A stretch of 64,000 nt of DNA, taken from the NCBI GenBank assembly GCA_028690665.1, contig JAQVAV010000011.1:62001-126000 (forward strand), written 5' to 3'. Origin of the DNA: Paludibacter sp. Its GTDB lineage: Bacteria > Bacteroidota > Bacteroidia > Bacteroidales > Paludibacteraceae. Under the pieces are notes generated by a model, which was not told the origin of the DNA, made no database searches, and saw nothing but the letters and a program-made list of their open reading frames with translations. A program made the position numbers and the translations under genes. Of this stretch, positions 17,720 to 26,073 are shown piece after piece (within the stretch, counting starts at the first letter, position 1; each line of letters starts with the position of its first letter).

Positions 17720-18559
17720 CTACAGATTTAGTTTTTGACGCAGAGCCTTATACCCCGTTTGACTTACCTTTATTTGTTGCCCATTTTTTAATGTAAGTTG
17801 CTGGCTTTGTTTCTCATAAAGTTCAATTCTTGAAATAGCTTCTACATTGACAATACAGGAGCGATGTACCCGTATGAACATAGCCGAAGGCAAATGTTCT
17901 TCAAAATATTTCATAGTTTGTTCTTTCAGATACTTTCCGGTCATAGTATATATGTGAACATAATCGCCATCAGCCTGAAGACACATAATATCCTGTACCA
18001 GAACTACGTGTATTTTCTGACCGTTTTTAAGAGCTATTCGTTCCAAAATTTCTGTATCAGAAGGTTGCTGTTCTTGTTCCGCTACTTTGATTGGTTCATC
18101 ATTCGGCTCTGTATCAATTTGTGATTCTTCCGACCGGGCATCGTCTCTGAGCATCATCAATTGGTAATATTGTGTGAATGCAACGTAAATCAACAACGAT
18201 TCAATTCCACGAATATAAATAAACCGGGAAAATTTATCCACAACAACCGGCCCCATGATACTTTCGCCGGCATAACCGGCCCCTGCTACTACAACGACAG
18301 TCAGTACAGCCAGTGCGGAATAATTAATAAAACGTTGGTAAGGCGGCAAAGTATGAAAATTACCAAAACGGACAACACTCCAGATCAGAATACCGGAAAA
18401 TCCATAAAGAACAGCATAAAGAATAGCATCGGCCAATACCCAGTAGAAAGATAAGGGAACGATATTGGCAAAAGCAACCGCCTGCAGCAATGCAAAAATG
18501 CACCACAGCATAACATATTGCCAGATACGGACTTTATTTTCAAAAAAAGATTGAAGCAT
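17720..18559 (-). CDS. Membrane-anchored LytTR-family DNA-binding regulator
   Basis: 279 residues. The N-terminal half has four hydrophobic segments (about 12-35, 40-65, 80-105, 120-140) like the membrane part of LytS/histidine-kinase proteins, but no kinase domain follows. After an acidic linker (about 145-175) comes a LytTR DNA-binding domain (about 180-279: VLVQDIMCLQADGDYVHIY, FIRVHRSCIVNV). This makes a one-component, membrane-tethered transcription factor. It starts 31 bases after the LiaF-like gene, so the two are probably one operon. By analogy it could respond to envelope stress and regulate its own operon; that is inference. Confidence 0.88.
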   Translation of the reverse strand: MLQSFFENKVRIWQYVMLWCIFALLQAVAFANIVPLSFYWVLADAILYAVLYGFSGILIWSVVRFGNFHTLPPYQRFINYSALAVLTVVVVAGAGYAGESIMGPVVVDKFSRFIYIRGIESLLIYVAFTQYYQLMMLRDDARSEESQIDTEPNDEPIKVAEQEQQPSDTEILERIALKNGQKIHVVLVQDIMCLQADGDYVHIYTMTGKYLKEQTMKYFEEHLPSAMFIRVHRSCIVNVEAISRIELYEKQSQQLTLKNGQQIKVSQTGYKALRQKLNL

Positions 18560-18590
18560 AATGTTTTTCTCTTACGCAGAATAGCGGAAT

Positions 18591-19364
18591 TTAGTCTCTC
18601 AGTTCTCCGCCTCCAAACACACAGGCACCGGTAATAATTAATTTGCGTGATGTGTCTACATTGTCCGCTTTTATGCGTTTATCTTCAAATCCGCCAAAAA
18701 CAGTATCTAAATGAGTTTCTACATTCCAGCCTTCACCCACGATTATCGTTACTCCTCCGAAAACTGCGTTAATCTCCAGAATTGTGTCGCCTTCAGCTAA
18801 AGTGGTTTTTCGTAAGTCGAGTGTAATTCCTCCGAAAACAGCATTTAATTCGCCTCCTTTGAACACCGGATCGAGTACGATATGTTCCCCGCTTCCGAAT
18901 ACACTATTTTTTGAAAACCCGTTTTTTGAATACCTTTCCCGATAATGATAATGATGATGTTCGTGATATTTTTCCGAGAAATCAACAAAGCCCCAGCTTC
19001 GCCCGAAAAGTTTACTTAAAATAAGTATTACTCCTGCAGCAATCAGCAACAATGGCCAGTAAACCTGAGTGAATCCCCCGTTCAAGCCTGGAAAATACTC
19101 CGGGTAAGCAGCTATTATTCTGGGAAAAAGGAAAAAAGCCCCTATCACGGTCAGAGTAGCTCCGGAAAATAAATGACGTTTAAAAAGATTTACAATACCG
19201 AAAAATACTAATAACATAGGCCACGAAAATATCACATGCCGAAGTTGCTGAGGCAACACACCAAAATTAAATCCAAGAAAAAGGAGTCCGACAGCCATTA
19301 AAAACAGTCCGAATCCCAAACCTTTTGAATATCCCCGTCGATACGAGTTTTTGATTTCATTATT
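18591..19364 (-). CDS. LiaF-like membrane protein with His-rich loop
   Basis: 257 residues from the ATG at 19364; the longer frame from 19397 is rejected because a -7 box overlaps it. The N-terminal half has four short hydrophobic helices in two pairs (the pattern of LiaF transmembrane/DUF5668 domains). A linker carries the histidine-rich HEHHHYHYRERY. The C-terminal half is the LiaF C-terminal beta domain with repeated VFGG motifs (NAVFGGITLDL, NAVFGGVTIIV, DTVFGGFEDK, ACVFGGGELRD). LiaF proteins modulate envelope-stress signalling in Gram-positives; in Bacteroidetes they are often next to LytTR regulators, as here. The His cluster might bind metal. Confidence 0.85.
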   Translation of the reverse strand, partial: NNEIKNSYRRGYSKGLGFGLFLMAVGLLFLGFNFGVLPQQLRHVIFSWPMLLVFFGIVNLFKRHLFSGATLTVIGAFFLFPRIIAAYPEYFPGLNGGFTQVYWPLLLIAAGVILILSKLFGRSWGFVDFSEKYHEHHHYHYRERYSKNGFSKNSVFGSGEHIVLDPVFKGGELNAVFGGITLDLRKTTLAEGDTILEINAVFGGVTIIVGEGWNVETHLDTVFGGFEDKRIKADNVDTSRKLIITGACVFGGGELRD

Positions 19365-19394
19365 CATAACAAAACTGATTAAAAAATTATGCTG

Positions 19395-19402
19395 CAAATT
19401 TA
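19395..19402 (-). promoter_or_regulatory. Predicted -7 box for the LiaF-like/LytTR operon
   Basis: The minus strand reads TAAATTTG, an exact TAnnTTTG match, giving a leader of about 25 bases to the ATG at 19364. It decides the choice of that start over the one at 19397. The stretch 19403-19784 is AT-rich and otherwise featureless. Confidence 0.5.
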
Positions 19403-19784
19403 AAATTGAAAATGAACCAAAACAATTATAAATCGACTAAAATGGATAATTTCCCCGACGAACAAACTTTTGATCCTGCTATTTTAATACTAAATTCCGG
19501 AATTTAGAAAGATAAAATGATTATAAATTTGTCAATAGCCTTTTGTCTCATAAAAAGCTCTACTTTCTTTTTTCAATGTAAATACAGTATAAAAATGTAT
19601 ATATATTGCAAAGATATTCATATATTTTATGCATACAAAAAAGATTAATGGTATCTGCTCGTGATTTATCAGGGAGTAAAACACGGATTTACAGTCCAAT
19701 ATCAGTTTGATGCACAAAATAAAACCTGAAATTTCAAACTATAAATTTGAATAAGTTTTTCTTTTCTGATTGACAAAAAAAGAG

Positions 19785-19792
19785 TACTTTTG
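19785..19792 (+). promoter_or_regulatory. Predicted -7 box for the aldolase gene
   Basis: TACTTTTG matches TAnnTTTG exactly, 35 bases before the aldolase ATG at 19828. Confidence 0.6.
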
Positions 19793-19827
19793 CGGACAAA
19801 TTATCAAACTATAAATTATCAATCACT

Positions 19828-20820
19828 ATGGTACATTATTCAGAACTCGGATTGGTGAATTCCAAAGAGTTATTCAAAAAAGCGATTGAAGGTAAATATG
19901 CTATTCCTGCATTTAACTTCAACAACATGGAACAACTTCAGGCCATCATTTCTGCCTGTGTTGAGACAAGTTCTCCGGTAATTCTTCAGGTATCAAGCGG
20001 TGCCCGCAAATATGCAAATCAGACATTGCTTCGTTACATGGCTCAGGGAGCAGTTGAGTATGCAAAAGAATTAGGTAAAAACATTCCAATCGTACTTCAC
20101 TTAGACCACGGCGACAGCTTCGAACTCTGCAAAAGCTGTATCGATATGGGATTCTCTTCTGTTATGATCGATGGTTCACATTTCTCCTACGAAGAAAATA
20201 TTGCGTTAACTAAAAAAGTCGTTGAATATGCGCACCAATTTGATGTTACCGTTGAAGGTGAGCTTGGTGTATTGGCTGGTGTTGAAGACGATGTCGTAGC
20301 AGAACACCACACATATACTCAACCGGAAGAAGTAATCGACTTCGTAACTCGTACAGGAGTTGATTCATTGGCTATTTCGATAGGAACTTCGCATGGTGCA
20401 AACAAATTTACTCCTGCACAGTGTACTCGCGATGAAAACGGAATTCTTATTCCACCTCCATTGCGTTTCGACATTCTGGAAGAAATTGAAAAGAAAATCC
20501 CCGGATTCCCTATCGTATTGCACGGATCTTCATCTGTTCCTCAGGAATATGTTGCTACTATCAATAAATACGGAGGAGCATTGAAAGACTCTATTGGTAT
20601 TCCTGAAGAACAATTGCGCCACGCAGCTTCTTCTGCAGTTTGCAAAATCAATATCGACTCAGACGGACGTTTGGCTATGACTGCTGCCGTTCGCGAAGTA
20701 TTTGCAACTAAACCTGCCGAATTCGACCCACGTAAATATCTTGGTCCTGCACGCGACGAACTGAAAAAACTTTATATGCACAAAACTGTGAACGTTTTAG
20801 GTAGTGCAGGTAAAGCTTAA
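19828..20820 (+). CDS. fba: Class II fructose-1,6-bisphosphate aldolase
   Basis: 330 residues, a normal length for the Bacteroidetes class II enzyme. It catalyses the reversible split of fructose 1,6-bisphosphate into dihydroxyacetone phosphate and glyceraldehyde 3-phosphate in the cytoplasm, for glycolysis and gluconeogenesis. Diagnostic features: VLHLDHGDSFELCK with the catalytic Asp and a zinc-binding His, the second metal-ligand motif VEGELGVLAGVED, SIGTSHGANKF, and FPIVLHGSSSVPQE. It appears to be monocistronic, with its own promoter and a terminator. The codon choice is more regular than in the neighbouring accessory genes, as expected for a highly expressed housekeeping gene (visual impression only). 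Confidence 0.97.
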   Translation: MVHYSELGLVNSKELFKKAIEGKYAIPAFNFNNMEQLQAIISACVETSSPVILQVSSGARKYANQTLLRYMAQGAVEYAKELGKNIPIVLHLDHGDSFELCKSCIDMGFSSVMIDGSHFSYEENIALTKKVVEYAHQFDVTVEGELGVLAGVEDDVVAEHHTYTQPEEVIDFVTRTGVDSLAISIGTSHGANKFTPAQCTRDENGILIPPPLRFDILEEIEKKIPGFPIVLHGSSSVPQEYVATINKYGGALKDSIGIPEEQLRHAASSAVCKINIDSDGRLAMTAAVREVFATKPAEFDPRKYLGPARDELKKLYMHKTVNVLGSAGKA

Positions 20821-20876
20821 TTGCTGATCATTTTCTCAGGTTCCATTTACAGTAGTAATTGGAAATCAAATAATAT

Positions 20877-20920
20877 AAATACCGGTTGTTCGATTAATTT
20901 CGGATAGTCGGTATTTTATT
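20877..20920 (+). terminator. Terminator after the aldolase gene
   Basis: AAATACCG (20877-20884) pairs with CGGTATTT (20909-20916), followed by a T-rich run. The rest of 20921-21123 shows nothing recognisable. Confidence 0.6.
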
Positions 20921-21123
20921 TATATTAAGATAATATCAATTAGCAGATTTATAAAAACCAAATTAGTATTTGTCATATATAAAATTTGACAGATTTTAGA
21001 TTTCTCAACCATAGGAATTTTTATCGAGGATTGTCTAAAGAATATCTTATAAGAAACGATATGTTTTTATTGTTGTAAACTCTCATACCGAATTTTGCGT
21101 TATAGCAAGAAATAAAGATTGGT

Positions 21124-21537
21124 TTGAAAAAAATTATATCCATATTATTTTCGGCGATTGTTTTGTTGACAGGCTTGCATTGGTCTGTAGCCACACATTA
21201 TTGTGGTGGTGAACTGGCTGCGGTAAAGTTGTCGGTCAGTCACGAATTGGCAGGCTGTGGAATGATGGGTGATCACGACCAATTGCCACAAGGCGTAATT
21301 ACCAATGAGCCTTGCTGTGAAGATGTGATTTTTACGCTTCACGCAGACAATATTTACGAGCCTGTTACCAAAGGACAGATTAATGTACAATCATTGCAAT
21401 TACAACCTCTGTTCGCACAAGGCATTACATTAAAAACTCCTCAGATATATGTAGTTTCACACACAAATGTCCGCCCGCCCGGAAAATTTCGTCCATCGGA
21501 CGTTAACTTGCCCGACATTTGTGTTTTTCGTATTTGA
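21124..21537 (+). CDS. HYC_CC_PP family protein of a metal-efflux locus
   Basis: 137 residues with an N-terminal signal peptide. The three signature motifs that name the family are all present: THYCGG (about residues 22-27), EPCCED (about 60-65) and RPPGKF (near the C-terminus). The role is unknown, but members typically sit beside heavy-metal RND efflux genes, as here. The conserved cysteines and histidines suggest binding of copper or a similar soft metal in the periplasm (inference). Translation appears to begin at a TTG codon: no in-frame ATG precedes the signal peptide. Confidence 0.8.
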   Translation: MKKIISILFSAIVLLTGLHWSVATHYCGGELAAVKLSVSHELAGCGMMGDHDQLPQGVITNEPCCEDVIFTLHADNIYEPVTKGQINVQSLQLQPLFAQGITLKTPQIYVVSHTNVRPPGKFRPSDVNLPDICVFRI

Positions 21538-21691
21538 AAAATAATTTTTTATTACTTTAAGCATTATATTTCCTGCGGATTAGCTCAAAACCAATATAGG
21601 TTTTGGGTACTATTTTTACATCGTTTTTTCAATAAAAAATTATTCATTTTACTGAGTTTTTTTAATCAGACTCAGATTAATTCTTAAAAAT

Positions 21692-22024
21692 ATGAAAACT
21701 ACAAAATTCTTTATAACCGTCCTCTTTACATTCGTATTTTCAGTAGCAACTTTTGCTCAATCATCTATGAAAACCGACACAATCAAAGTTTCGGGAAACT
21801 GCAGTTCATGTGAAGCCCGTATCGAAAAAGCAACCAAAATTCCGGGTGTAACGAAAGCTGACTGGAGTACGAAAACCAAACTTCTTGTGGTGACTTACGA
21901 CAGCAAAAAAACAAGTAACGATGCCATTCAGAAAAAAGTAGCTTCAGTAGGGCACGACACTCCGAAATACAAAGCAGACAAAAAAGTATACGACGCCCTT
22001 CCTGGTTGCTGTAAATACAGATAA
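21692..22024 (+). CDS. Secreted heavy-metal-associated (HMA) domain protein
   Basis: 110 residues: a signal peptide (ends near FAQS) followed by one HMA domain. The metal-binding motif is GNCSSCEARIEKA, and the fold continues with IPGVTKADWSTKTKLLVVTYD. An additional CC pair near the end (GCCKYR) could add a second soft-metal site. It probably carries Cu(I) or a similar ion in the periplasm to the efflux complex encoded downstream. It lies 154 bases after the HYC_CC_PP gene and is separated from cusA by an inverted-repeat element. Confidence 0.87.
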   Translation: MKTTKFFITVLFTFVFSVATFAQSSMKTDTIKVSGNCSSCEARIEKATKIPGVTKADWSTKTKLLVVTYDSKKTSNDAIQKKVASVGHDTPKYKADKKVYDALPGCCKYR

Positions 22025-22046
22025 TTTATCAATGTGATAATGAGAA

Positions 22047-22207
22047 GAGGTTGTCTAATAAGTAATTTTTTGAACACAAATTACGCAAATCATATAAAAT
22101 TACGCAAATGAAATTTCTATTATTATCACAATATCAGTCATTTGTAGATTATGTTGATTTGCGGATACTTGCGTAATTTGCGTTCTTTTCCCTTTTTGGA
22201 CACCCTC
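22047..22207. mobile_element. 161-bp inverted-repeat, MITE-like element ahead of cusA
   Basis: The ends form 16-bp terminal inverted repeats with 13 matches: GAGGTTGTCTAATAAG (22047-22062) and the complement of CTTTTTGGACACCCTC (22192-22207). A second, inner inverted repeat of about 19 bp (22072-22090 against 22167-22185, core CAAATTACGCAA) and a direct repeat of AAATTACGCAAAT (about 22078 and 22098) lie inside. It carries no gene. No clear target-site duplication was seen. The outer arms share the core GAGGnTGTC with the hairpins at 4038 and 5415. Confidence 0.6.
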
Positions 22208-22248
22208 ATTTTCAACACATTTTTTACAAAAAAATACATTTATAAATT

Positions 22249-25200
22249 ATGTTCAATAGAATAGTCAAATATTTCCTTGAACATCGACTTATCTCGTATC
22301 TGTTTCTGATAGCGGTTATCGTCTTAGGATTAGTGTATTCTCCTTTCGGAAGAACCGGAACAATTTTACCGCACAATCCGGTGGCTGTTGATGCTATTCC
22401 GGATATTGGCGACAATCAGCAAATTGTATCCACCGAATGGATGGGACGCTCACCGAAAGATATTCAGGATCAGATTACTTATCCGCTCACCACGGCTTTA
22501 CTCGGAATTTCGGGAGTAAAGACCATCCGCAGCACGTCGATGTTCGGGATGTCGTTTATATACATTATTTTCAAAGATAATGTTGAATTTTACTGGAGTC
22601 GGTCGCGCATTCTGGAAAAACTGAATTCGTTGCCGGCAGGAACTTTACCGTCAGAAGTTCAGCCGACTTTAGGGCCTGATGCTACTGCACTCGGACAGAT
22701 ATTTTGGTACACGCTGGAAGCCCGTAATCCAAAGACCGGGAAACCTGCCGGAAGCTGGAATCCACAGGAGTTACGCACCATTCAGGATTTCTACGTAAAA
22801 TACGGACTCTCGTCAGCCGATGGCGTTTCGGAAGTGGCTTCTGTTGGTGGTTTTGTGAAAGAGTATCAGGTCGATATTGATCCGGATGCCATGAAAGCTT
22901 ACGGCGTAACCGTAATGGATATTATGAATGCCGTTCGTAAAAGCAACTTAGATGCCGGAGCGGAAACCATCGAACTCAACAAGGTGGAATATATTATTCA
23001 CGGATTGGGCTATGTAAAAAATATCGACGATTTGGAAAATTCGGTGGTGGCCGTGCGAAAAAATGTTCCGGTTCGTATTGGTGATGTGGCTCATGTGGTT
23101 TTCGGACCGGCTACCCGCCGCGGAGGGTTGGATAAAGAAGGCAGCGAAGCCGTAGGCGGAGTTGTTGTAGCACGCTATAGTTCAAATCCGCTGGAAGTAA
23201 TCAACAATGTAAAAGCTAAAATTAAAGATATTGAAGCCGGACTGCCTCAAAAAAAATTAGCTGACGGAAGTATTTCAAAAGTAACCATTGTTCCTTTTTA
23301 TGATCGCACAGGACTTATCAAGGAAACCATTGGAACTTTAGAGTCTGCTCTGACTCATGAAATTCTGATCAGCATCATTGTAATTATTGTGCTGGTTCTC
23401 AATTTACGGGCATCGGTCATTGTTTCTGGATTATTGCCGATTGGTGTACTCATCACTTTCATTCTTATGAAATTCTTTGGAGTCGAAGCCAATATTGTCG
23501 CTTTATCGGGCATCGCCATTGCCATTGGTGTAATGGTTGATATTGGAATTGTGGATGTAGAAAATATTTTAAGACATTTGGAAATACCTGAAAATAAAGG
23601 CTTGCGGGGAAAGAAATTAGTTTCCGTTATTTATCTGGCAACTACCGAAGTGCGTGACGCCGTGGTAACTTCCATAGCCACTACCATTGTGAGTTTTATA
23701 CCTGTATTTGCCATGCAATCGGCTGAAGGTAAACTTTTTCATCCACTGGCATTCACCAAAACATTTGCATTGCTGGCCGCTTTCATCCTCGGATTAGTGG
23801 TTTTGCCGACATTGGTTTACACATTTTTCAATATTCGTATTGATACAAAAAAAATTCGTAAATATCTGAATTATATACTGATTGCTTCAGGCATCGGCGT
23901 TGTGGCTGTATGGCAGATATGGCCGGCATTAGCACTTACAGCTGTTGGGATAAACAACTTGTTAGCCAACCGGTGGAACGAATCCCGAAAGGAATTTCCG
24001 AACTATATCAATATCGCGGTCACGGTTCTGGTTGCCATCTATTACCTGACGGAAGAATGGCTCCCACTTGGGCCACATAATGGATTTCTGATAAACTTTA
24101 TGTTCGTAACCGGAATCGTAGCGTTTATTCTGGTGGCATTGATGTCGATGGTGCACTTCTACGAACCGATTTTACGTTGGGCGTTAGCCAATAAAATCAA
24201 GTTTCTGCTCTTACCTGTATTTACCGTATTGTTCGGATTACTCGTGTGGCAAGGCTTCGATAAAGTTTTTGGTCCGGTTGCCAAAGGTTTTGAAAAATCA
24301 GGTTGGAAAACCCCGGCCAAAGCATTTCCGGGAACAGGAAAAGAATTTATGCCTTCGCTCAATGAAGGTTCATTCCTGCTCATGCCCACAAGTATGCCTC
24401 AAACTGGTATTCAGCAAAACCTACAATACATAGAAACGCTTGACAGGCGGGTTTCGAACATTCCTGAGGTGGAACTGACTGTCGGGAAATGGGGACGTGT
24501 GAATTCGACGCTAGATCCGGCTCCGGTGCAAATGTTCGAAAATACCATTAATTACCGTCCGGAATATGCGCTGGATGAAAACGGGCAACGCATACGTTTT
24601 AAAGTAAATAAACAAGGTGCATTTGTATTGAAAAACGGACAAACGTATCTACCGGGGAAAGATACTTTTCGTGTCATTCCAACCGACAGTTTACTGCCAT
24701 TTTCACAAGGGGAATATTACCGCCAGTGGCGACCGGAAATCAAAAATCCGGACGACATTTGGAATGAGATTGTAAAAGTTACGCATTTACCGGGACTGAC
24801 ATCTTCGCCAAAACTGCAACCCATTGAAACCCGTTTGGTCATGCTTTCTACAGGAATGCGGGCACCTATGGGATTAAAAGTGTACGGGCCGGACTTGGAA
24901 ACCATTGAAAAAGCGGGCATGCAATTGGAAAAAGTGCTGAAAGAAATTCCTGATATTAAAAGTTCATCAGTATTTTACGATCGTTCTGTGGGAGCGCCTT
25001 ACCTGCAAATTAAGCTAAACCGTGAAGCCATGGCCCGCTATGGCATGACAGTTTCCGATGTTCAGGATGTTTTGCAAGTGACATTAGGAGGCATGTCGCT
25101 TTCTACTTCGGTGGAAGGACGCGAACGGTTCCCGATACGAGTCAGATATGCCCGCGAACTCCGCGACAATCCCGAAGATATCGGGCGCATCCTGATTCCG

Positions 25201-26073
25201 GCCATGGGCGGGACACAAATTCCTCTGAGTGAAATTGCTGACATTACTTATGCCCGGGGAGCCCAAATGATTCGCAGCGAAGATACTTTTTTAGTCGGAT
25301 ATGTGATTTTTGACAAACAGGCCGATAAAGCCGAAGTCGATGTAGTAAACGCCGCCGACAATTTTCTGAAAAAGAAAATTAATTCGGGCGAATTAAAACT
25401 TCCCAACGGAGTCAGTTACAAATTTGCAGGCAACTTTGAACAGGAACAGCGTGCCACCAAACGGTTATCCATTGTGATTCCGGTTAGTTTGATACTGATT
25501 TTACTGCTTTTGTATTTTCAGTTTAAAACGGTTACGGCATCGTTAATCCATTTTTCGGGTGTATTTGTAGCTTTCGCCGGAGGGTTTATTATGCTTTGGC
25601 TGTACGGACAGGACTGGTTTCTGAATTTTTCGATAGCCGGCATCAACCTCAGGGATTTGTTCCAAATGCATACGGTGAACCTGAGTGTAGCCGTTTGGGT
25701 CGGTTTTATCGCTTTGTTCGGTATTGCCACCAACGATGGCGTACTTATGGGAACATATATTCACCAGATATTTGAAAAACAACATCCTGCAACCGTACCG
25801 GATGTACGCAATGCCGTGTTGCTTGCCGGAAAGAAACGTGTTCGTCCGGCCATGATGACTACGGCTGTAGCGGTTATTGCACTGTTACCTGTGCTGACTT
25901 CGACCGGAAAAGGAGCTGATATTATGGTGCCTATGGCTATTCCTACATTCGGAGGAATGATTATCCAAATCATGACCATTTTTGTAGTCCCGGTGTTTCA
26001 GGCTATCTGGCGCGAAAATGCAGTACGAAAAGCGGAAAAGAAAAAACTTAAATATATGGAGGATAAAGGATGA
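22249..26073 (+). CDS. cusA: CusA/CzcA-family heavy-metal RND efflux pump
   Basis: 1,274 residues; the inner-membrane proton-driven pump of a three-part metal exporter. Classical features: N-terminal helix, periplasmic porter parts (AVDAIPDIGDNQQIVSTEW, MGRSPKDIQDQITYPL), the central helix group with the charged proton-relay segment GVMVDIGIVDVENILRH, and the second helix bundle with FIALFGIATNDGVLMGTY. Methionine-rich positions in the second porter half (LLMPTSMP, VMLSTGMRAPMGLKV, RYGMTVSDVQ) suit Cu(I)/Ag(I), which is why cusA rather than czcA is used. It is about 200 residues longer than E. coli CusA, with extra hydrophobic segments around residues 540-640 and an added segment around 760-860. 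Its stop overlaps the start of the next gene by 4 bases (ATGA). Confidence 0.93.
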   Translation: MFNRIVKYFLEHRLISYLFLIAVIVLGLVYSPFGRTGTILPHNPVAVDAIPDIGDNQQIVSTEWMGRSPKDIQDQITYPLTTALLGISGVKTIRSTSMFGMSFIYIIFKDNVEFYWSRSRILEKLNSLPAGTLPSEVQPTLGPDATALGQIFWYTLEARNPKTGKPAGSWNPQELRTIQDFYVKYGLSSADGVSEVASVGGFVKEYQVDIDPDAMKAYGVTVMDIMNAVRKSNLDAGAETIELNKVEYIIHGLGYVKNIDDLENSVVAVRKNVPVRIGDVAHVVFGPATRRGGLDKEGSEAVGGVVVARYSSNPLEVINNVKAKIKDIEAGLPQKKLADGSISKVTIVPFYDRTGLIKETIGTLESALTHEILISIIVIIVLVLNLRASVIVSGLLPIGVLITFILMKFFGVEANIVALSGIAIAIGVMVDIGIVDVENILRHLEIPENKGLRGKKLVSVIYLATTEVRDAVVTSIATTIVSFIPVFAMQSAEGKLFHPLAFTKTFALLAAFILGLVVLPTLVYTFFNIRIDTKKIRKYLNYILIASGIGVVAVWQIWPALALTAVGINNLLANRWNESRKEFPNYINIAVTVLVAIYYLTEEWLPLGPHNGFLINFMFVTGIVAFILVALMSMVHFYEPILRWALANKIKFLLLPVFTVLFGLLVWQGFDKVFGPVAKGFEKSGWKTPAKAFPGTGKEFMPSLNEGSFLLMPTSMPQTGIQQNLQYIETLDRRVSNIPEVELTVGKWGRVNSTLDPAPVQMFENTINYRPEYALDENGQRIRFKVNKQGAFVLKNGQTYLPGKDTFRVIPTDSLLPFSQGEYYRQWRPEIKNPDDIWNEIVKVTHLPGLTSSPKLQPIETRLVMLSTGMRAPMGLKVYGPDLETIEKAGMQLEKVLKEIPDIKSSSVFYDRSVGAPYLQIKLNREAMARYGMTVSDVQDVLQVTLGGMSLSTSVEGRERFPIRVRYARELRDNPEDIGRILIPAMGGTQIPLSEIADITYARGAQMIRSEDTFLVGYVIFDKQADKAEVDVVNAADNFLKKKINSGELKLPNGVSYKFAGNFEQEQRATKRLSIVIPVSLILILLLLYFQFKTVTASLIHFSGVFVAFAGGFIMLWLYGQDWFLNFSIAGINLRDLFQMHTVNLSVAVWVGFIALFGIATNDGVLMGTYIHQIFEKQHPATVPDVRNAVLLAGKKRVRPAMMTTAVAVIALLPVLTSTGKGADIMVPMAIPTFGGMIIQIMTIFVVPVFQAIWRENAVRKAEKKKLKYMEDKG

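Noticed and set aside
22078-22110. Short direct repeats AAATTACGCAAAT as a possible CRISPR or iteron array
   Set aside because: Only two close copies plus their inverted partner; no regular spacers and no cas or rep genes. They are internal parts of the inverted-repeat element.
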